In this document: positions 8,672-11,948 of the stretch, piece by piece
How positions within the stretch are numbered: position 1 is the first letter of the stretch
How the letters are laid out: each line of letters opens with the position of its first letter
Origin: Desulfurivibrio alkaliphilus
Lineage (GTDB): Bacteria > Desulfobacterota > Desulfobulbia > Desulfobulbales > Desulfurivibrionaceae
Direction: 5' to 3'
Length of the DNA: 11,948 nt
NCBI GenBank assembly: GCA_011048585.1
Contig: DSDS01000002.1
Location: 1 to 11,948, forward strand
The notes under the pieces: model-generated
Seen by the model: the letters and a program-made list of their open reading frames with translations, nothing else
Databases searched by the model: none
What the model was told of the DNA's origin: nothing
Made by a program: the position numbers and the translations under genes

Positions 8672-9043
8672 ATGCCGACTATAAATCAACTGGTTCGCCA
8701 GGGCAGAAAGCAGAAGGCCAAGAAGACCAATACTCCGGCCATGAAGGGTTGCCCCCAAAAGCGTGGCGTGTGTGTGAGGGTTTATACCACCACCCCCAAA
8801 AAACCCAACTCCGCCTTGCGGAAGGTTGCCAGGGTGCGTCTGACCAACGGCATGGAGGTTAACTCCTATATCCCCGGGATCGGGCATAATCTGCAGGAGC
8901 ACTCCGTGGTGTTGATCCGCGGTGGCCGGGTTAAGGACCTTCCCGGTGTCCGTTACCATGTAGTGCGCGGCACCCTGGATACTCTGGGTGTGGCCAATCG
9001 TAAGCAGGGGCGCTCCAAGTACGGAGCCAAACGGCCCAAATAA
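8672..9043 (+). CDS. rpsL: 30S ribosomal protein S12
   Basis: This gene encodes the complete 123-residue S12, which lines the decoding centre of the 30S subunit and monitors codon-anticodon pairing. The start at 8672 is preceded by AGGAG (8658-8662) at nine bases. Family motifs are all present: PTINQLVRQGR at the N-terminus, CPQKRGVCVRVYTTTPKKPNSALRK at residues 27-51, and HNLQEHSVVLIRGGRVKDLPGVRYH at 72-96. K43 and K88, where substitutions cause streptomycin resistance in other bacteria, have the susceptible residues. D89, the residue methylthiolated by RimO in E. coli, is also present. It is the first gene of the str operon and is followed 29 bases later by rpsG. Confidence 0.98.
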   Translation: MPTINQLVRQGRKQKAKKTNTPAMKGCPQKRGVCVRVYTTTPKKPNSALRKVARVRLTNGMEVNSYIPGIGHNLQEHSVVLIRGGRVKDLPGVRYHVVRGTLDTLGVANRKQGRSKYGAKRPK

Positions 9044-9050
9044 ATATAAT

Positions 9051-9067
9051 CTTCTCGCAGGGAGAAG
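9051..9067 (+). promoter_or_regulatory. Hairpin covering the rpsG ribosome binding site
   Basis: CTTCTC (9051-9056) pairs perfectly with GAGAAG (9062-9067) around GCAGG. The rpsG Shine-Dalgarno AGGGAG (9059-9064) is therefore split between the loop and the 3' arm. A ribosome finishing rpsL at TAA 9041-9043 would cover and open the 5' arm, which suggests that rpsG translation depends on rpsL translation. In E. coli this intercistronic region is where S7 represses its own operon; here the gap is only 29 bases, so direct mimicry of the 16S site is unlikely. Confidence 0.5.
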
Positions 9068-9072
9068 CTCGA

Positions 9073-9546
9073 ATGCCGAGACGGAGAGTAGCAGCAAAAA
9101 AACCGATAAGCCCGGACCCGCGTTTCAACAGCGTGGTGGTCAGCAAGTTTATCAACCGGATCATGCTGGATGGCAAGAAGAGTACCGCTCGCGGTATCTT
9201 CTACGAAGCAATGGATATGATTGAGACCCGGGTTAAGGACGCCAGTCCGCTTGAAGTTTTTGAGGGTGCCCTGGAGAAGGTTCGCCCCAGGCTGGAGGTC
9301 AAGTCCCGCCGGGTGGGCGGTGCCACCTATCAGGTGCCCATGGAGGTTCGCGCCGAGCGCCGTAACGCCTTGGCCATCCGCTGGCTGGTAGGCTTTGCCC
9401 GCCAACGTCCCGGTAAGACCATGGCGGAAAAGCTGGCTGCGGAGCTCTCCGATGCCTTCCAAAATCGGGGTTCGGCTGTAAAGAAGAAAGAGGACACCCA
9501 TCGGATGGCCGAGGCCAACAAGGCCTTTGCCCATTACCGCTGGTAG
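9073..9546 (+). CDS. rpsG: 30S ribosomal protein S7
   Basis: This gene encodes the complete 157-residue S7, a primary 16S rRNA-binding protein that nucleates assembly of the 30S head and contacts mRNA and tRNA near the E site. The start at 9073 (MPRRRVAAKKPISPDPRF) has AGGGAG at 9059-9064, eight bases upstream. Conserved segments include FINRIMLDGKKSTA at about residues 25-38, VRPRLEVKSRRVGGATYQVPMEV at about 71-93, and the C-terminus VKKKEDTHRMAEANKAFAHYRW. It ends at HYRW without the extra tail of some E. coli strains, and the length is normal for the family. It lies between rpsL and fusA in the conserved str order, and its ribosome binding site sits within a small hairpin. Confidence 0.98.
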   Translation: MPRRRVAAKKPISPDPRFNSVVVSKFINRIMLDGKKSTARGIFYEAMDMIETRVKDASPLEVFEGALEKVRPRLEVKSRRVGGATYQVPMEVRAERRNALAIRWLVGFARQRPGKTMAEKLAAELSDAFQNRGSAVKKKEDTHRMAEANKAFAHYRW

Positions 9547-9564
9547 ATTGCTGTTTTCCCCTTC

Positions 9565-9574
9565 CACCTCCTTT
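9565..9574 (+). promoter_or_regulatory. Anti-Shine-Dalgarno-like sequence in the rpsG-fusA gap
   Basis: CACCTCCTTT at 9565-9574 matches the conserved anti-Shine-Dalgarno region of the 16S rRNA 3' tail. Its CTCCTT (9568-9573) is the exact complement of AAGGAG (9664-9669), the fusA ribosome binding site. It lies upstream of the predicted fusA promoter (9578-9606), so only transcripts reading through from rpsG would carry it. It sits in a pyrimidine-rich stretch (9551-9574). Function is inferred and could be coincidental. Confidence 0.3.
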
Positions 9575-9577
9575 AGG

Positions 9578-9606
9578 TTGACAAACCGGGGCGGGCAGGT
9601 TAAATA
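9578..9606 (+). promoter_or_regulatory. Possible internal promoter upstream of fusA
   Basis: A perfect -35 box TTGACA lies at 9578-9583. At the expected distance is TTAAAT (9600-9605, spacer 16, four of six -10 matches), or TAAATA (9601-9606, spacer 17, three of six). The predicted start near 9611-9613 would give a leader of about 65 bases for fusA-tuf. The strong -35 and weak -10 resemble the promoter in front of rpsL. No other promoter is visible in the gap. Confidence 0.5.
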
Positions 9607-9663
9607 GCCACTTTTTTGCATGGCGACGAGGGTGTCTCCAGGCGAAGTGTCGAGTTGACCGGG

Positions 9664-9669
9664 AAGGAG
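9664..9669 (+). promoter_or_regulatory. fusA ribosome binding site, deciding the start codon
   Basis: AAGGAG at 9664-9669 is the only strong Shine-Dalgarno near the gene. It is seven bases from GTG 9677 but only one base from the in-frame GTG at 9671, so the 9677 start is preferred. Confidence 0.75.
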
Positions 9670-9676
9670 AGTGGTT

Positions 9677-11761
9677 GTGGCAGGTGAGGACGATCTATCG
9701 CGATTGCGGAACATAGGCATCATGGCCCATATCGATGCCGGCAAGACCACCACCACCGAGCGCATGCTGTTCTATACAGGGCGCTCGCACAAAATGGGCG
9801 AGGTTCATGACGGCAATGCGATCATGGACTGGATGGAGCAGGAGCAGGAGCGGGGGATCACCATTACCTCCGCCGCCACCGCCTGCCAGTGGAAAGGGTA
9901 TCGGATCAACATTATTGATACCCCGGGTCATGTGGATTTCACCGTCGAGGTTGAACGCTGTCTGCGGGTCCTTGATGGAGCGGTCGCCGTTTTCTGCGCC
10001 GTGGGTGGAGTTGAGCCCCAGTCGGAGACGGTTTGGCGCCAGGCCGATCGCTATCGGGTTCCCCGGATCGCCTATATAAACAAGATGGACCGCACCGGCG
10101 CCGACCATGAGCGCTGCTTGCGGATGATGGTCCAGCGGCTCAACACGGTGCCGCTTTTGACCCAACTGCCGGTGGGCAGGGAAGAGAATTTTCGGGGCGT
10201 CATCGATCTCATCACCGAGAGGATGCTCCTTTTTGATGAAGGCTCACAGGGGGCCACGGTTATTGCAAAACCGATCCCTGCCGATCTACTAGAAGAGTCC
10301 ACGGCCGCACGTATGGCCCTGATCGAGAAGTTGGCCGACTTCGATGATGGGGTCATGGAGAAATTCCTGAACGAAGAGACGTTCACGGCAGCCGAGTTGT
10401 GTGGAGCGATCCGTGCCGCCACCCTGAGTTTGCGGGCGGTGCCGGTTTTGTGCGGCACCTCATTTAAGAACCGAGGGGTGCAGCCGCTGCTTGACGCCGT
10501 GTTGGAGTACTTGCCGTCCCCGCTTGAACTTCCCCCAGTGCAGGGGGTCAACCAGGATGGCGAATTGTTGGCGCGGAAGGCCTCTGATCAAGAGAAGCTT
10601 TGCGCTCTGGTCTTTAAGATCACCTCCGATCCCTTTGTGGACAACCTGGCTTACGTCCGGGTTTACTCGGGAGTGCTAAGGTCGGGCGACAAGGTTTTTA
10701 ATCCGCTCAAGCGCAAGCAGGAAAAGATTGGGCGGATGCTGCGCATGCACGCCAACAAGCGGGAAGAGATCAAGGAGTTGCATGCCGGCGATATCGGAGC
10801 GGTGGTGGGTTTGAAGTTTACCACCACCGGTGAGACTCTCTGTCAGGCGGGTGATTTTATTATCCTTGACACCATGGAGTTTCCCGAGCCGGTGATCAGC
10901 GTGGCCATCGAGCCCAAGGGTAAAGCCGACGAGGATAAGCTGGCCGATACCTTGGCGCGGATCGCCATCGAGGATCCCTCCTTCAGGGTGCGCACCGATC
11001 CCGATACTGGCCAGACCATCATCGCCGGGATGGGCGAACTGCACCTGGAGATCATCACCGATCGCCTGCTGCGAGAATTTAAGGTCGGGGCCAGTGTGGG
11101 CCGCCCCCAGGTGGCTTACAAGGAGAGTATCTCCAGGCCGGCGCGGATGGAAAAGAAGTTTGAGCATCCCACCGCCGGGGGCAAGGGTCAGTATGCCCAC
11201 CTGGTGCTGGAGTTCCTCCCGCGGGAGCGGGGAGATGGTTTTGAGTTTTCCAGCCGGGTCGCTGAAGATCGCATACCGGCCCCTCTGGTGGCGGCCGTTG
11301 CCAAGTCGGTGACCGACAGTATGACCTCCGGGGTCCTGCTGGGATTCCCGGTGATCGATCTGGAAGTGGTTCTGGTTGACGGCTCCTGGCATGAGGAGGA
11401 ATCAACCCCCCAGGCGTTTGGGATTGCGGCTAATATGGCCTGCCGCCAGGGAATGCTGGAAGCCGCCCCCATTCTGCTGGAACCGGTGATGGCGGTTGAG
11501 ATCACCCTGCCGGAAGGTTTTATGGGCGAGGTGATCAGCGATCTCAACGCTCGCCGGGCGATGATCACGGGTAACGACGCTTTAAGCGGAGATTTGCGGG
11601 TGTTGCAGGCCCATGTGCCTCTGGCCGAGATGTTCGGGTATGCAACCGATCTGCGCTCGGCCAGTCAGGGGCGAGCCAGTTTTGTCATGCAATTTTATCG
11701 ATACGAAGAGGTTCCGGACCACCTTGCCCAACAGATTATCAAGCGGGTCCGGGGCTTGTAG
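9677..11761 (+). CDS. fusA: Translation elongation factor G
   Basis: This gene encodes EF-G, the GTPase that drives ribosomal translocation and, with RRF, recycling. From GTG 9677 the protein is 694 residues; GTG 9671 would add two. The G domain shows AHIDAGKT (17-24), RGITI with T62, DTPGH (81-85), NKMD (135-138) and the G5 region CGTSFKNRG (from 259). The C-terminal half has GMGELHLEI, the domain IV loop GGKGQYAH (501-508), H572 in GSWHEEE (E. coli H583), and MFGYATDLRS in domain V. The frame is intact and the position in the str operon is canonical. Unusually, it contains at least seven TCA or CTA codons, none of which occur in phase in rpoC. It also departs from textbook EF-G in domain IV (GQYAH for GQYGH; ESTPQAF for the usual DSSEMAF). 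It may belong to a divergent EF-G subfamily such as spdEFG1. Confidence 0.95.
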   Translation: MAGEDDLSRLRNIGIMAHIDAGKTTTTERMLFYTGRSHKMGEVHDGNAIMDWMEQEQERGITITSAATACQWKGYRINIIDTPGHVDFTVEVERCLRVLDGAVAVFCAVGGVEPQSETVWRQADRYRVPRIAYINKMDRTGADHERCLRMMVQRLNTVPLLTQLPVGREENFRGVIDLITERMLLFDEGSQGATVIAKPIPADLLEESTAARMALIEKLADFDDGVMEKFLNEETFTAAELCGAIRAATLSLRAVPVLCGTSFKNRGVQPLLDAVLEYLPSPLELPPVQGVNQDGELLARKASDQEKLCALVFKITSDPFVDNLAYVRVYSGVLRSGDKVFNPLKRKQEKIGRMLRMHANKREEIKELHAGDIGAVVGLKFTTTGETLCQAGDFIILDTMEFPEPVISVAIEPKGKADEDKLADTLARIAIEDPSFRVRTDPDTGQTIIAGMGELHLEIITDRLLREFKVGASVGRPQVAYKESISRPARMEKKFEHPTAGGKGQYAHLVLEFLPRERGDGFEFSSRVAEDRIPAPLVAAVAKSVTDSMTSGVLLGFPVIDLEVVLVDGSWHEEESTPQAFGIAANMACRQGMLEAAPILLEPVMAVEITLPEGFMGEVISDLNARRAMITGNDALSGDLRVLQAHVPLAEMFGYATDLRSASQGRASFVMQFYRYEEVPDHLAQQIIKRVRGL

Positions 11762-11780
11762 CTAATAAAAAACAGAAAAA

Positions 11781-11819
11781 CAAGGCATTGACCAGTCAAA
11801 CGTCGGCAGCCTTGCCGAC
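11781..11819 (+). promoter_or_regulatory. tuf leader with competing stems
   Basis: GTCGGCA (11802-11808) pairs with TGCCGAC (11813-11819) around GCCT, a seven-pair hairpin that ends 14 bases before the tuf Shine-Dalgarno AAGGAG (11834-11839). The loop and the start of its 3' arm, GCCTTG (11809-11814), are exactly complementary to CAAGGC (11781-11786). The two structures therefore compete, or could form a pseudoknot. There is no T-run after the hairpin, so it is not an intrinsic terminator on this strand. Confidence 0.35.
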
Positions 11820-11845
11820 AAAAATGTGCGCTTAAGGAGACGAAG

Positions 11846-11948
11846 ATGGCAAAGCAAAAGTTTGAGCGTAAGAAGCCGCATGTGAATATCGGCACCGTCG
11901 GGCACATCGACCACGGTAAGACCACCTTGACGGCGGCGATCACCCGGG
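11846..11948 (+). CDS. tuf: Elongation factor Tu, N-terminal fragment (continues past window)
   Basis: The first 34 codons are present. The protein begins MAKQKFERKKPHVNIGTVGH and continues with IDHGKTTLTAAITR. The P-loop GHIDHGKT covers residues 19-26, and this N-terminus is diagnostic of EF-Tu, the GTPase that delivers aminoacyl-tRNA to the ribosomal A site. The ATG at 11846 has AAGGAG (11834-11839) six bases upstream. It follows fusA by 84 bases, the standard end of the str operon, and is probably transcribed with it because no convincing promoter is visible in the gap. The rest of the gene lies beyond the window, so whether it is complete, or one of two tuf copies, cannot be judged. Confidence 0.97.
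   Translation, partial: MAKQKFERKKPHVNIGTVGHIDHGKTTLTAAITR

Noticed and set aside
9612..9617. TTTTTT after rpsG as a terminator.
   Set aside because: The only stem immediately upstream (9598-9601 with 9606-9609) has four pairs including a G-U, too weak for termination. The T-run lies at the predicted fusA transcription start.
9620..9658. A 12-codon upstream ORF in the fusA leader starting at ATG 9620.
   Set aside because: No Shine-Dalgarno precedes it (the upstream sequence is T-rich) and it is too short to distinguish from chance.
11788..11793. TTGACC before tuf as a promoter -35 box.
   Set aside because: No -10-like sequence occurs 16-18 bases downstream; that position falls in the GC-rich hairpin at 11802-11819.

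Overview
This window is a core housekeeping locus: the end of the L7/L12 gene, both large RNA polymerase subunit genes, and the str operon, in the order rplL (3' end) - rpoB - rpoC - rpsL - rpsG - fusA - tuf (5' end). All genes are on the + strand. Base composition is GC-rich (roughly 60% by eye) with strongly GC-biased third positions. RpoB and RpoC carry the lineage inserts seen in proteobacterial enzymes, and the protein sequences read like those of sulfate- or sulfur-metabolising deltaproteobacteria (Desulfobacterota, perhaps Desulfobulbales-like). That placement is recognition by eye, not a search. No mobile element, CRISPR array, tRNA, rRNA or accessory gene is visible, and I see no undescribed biological system.

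Layout. 1-101 is the last 32 codons of rplL. 102-298 is a non-coding gap with a strong hairpin plus T-run (148-193), preceded by a smaller one (116-135); this looks like an attenuator that lowers polymerase-subunit expression relative to the ribosomal proteins. rpoB (299-4411) and rpoC (4486-8544) follow, separated by 74 bases. 8545-8671 contains a good sigma70-type promoter (TTGACA, 17-base spacer, TACAAA) that probably starts the str operon independently. rpsL (8672-9043) and rpsG (9073-9546) are 29 bases apart, and a small hairpin covers the rpsG ribosome binding site. 9547-9676 holds a sequence identical to the 16S anti-Shine-Dalgarno tail, a second TTGACA promoter, and the ribosome binding site of fusA. 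fusA (9677-11761) is followed by an 84-base leader with two competing stem options and then tuf, which runs off the end. No gene-free stretch exceeds 300 bases.

The genes make the transcription core (beta, beta'), the decoding-site and 30S-head proteins S12 and S7, and the two elongation GTPases EF-G and EF-Tu. Most second-look signals are in the intergenic regions (attenuator, promoters, SD-covering hairpin, anti-SD mimic, tuf leader). One concerns the EF-G gene, whose codon use and sequence are unlike those of its neighbours.
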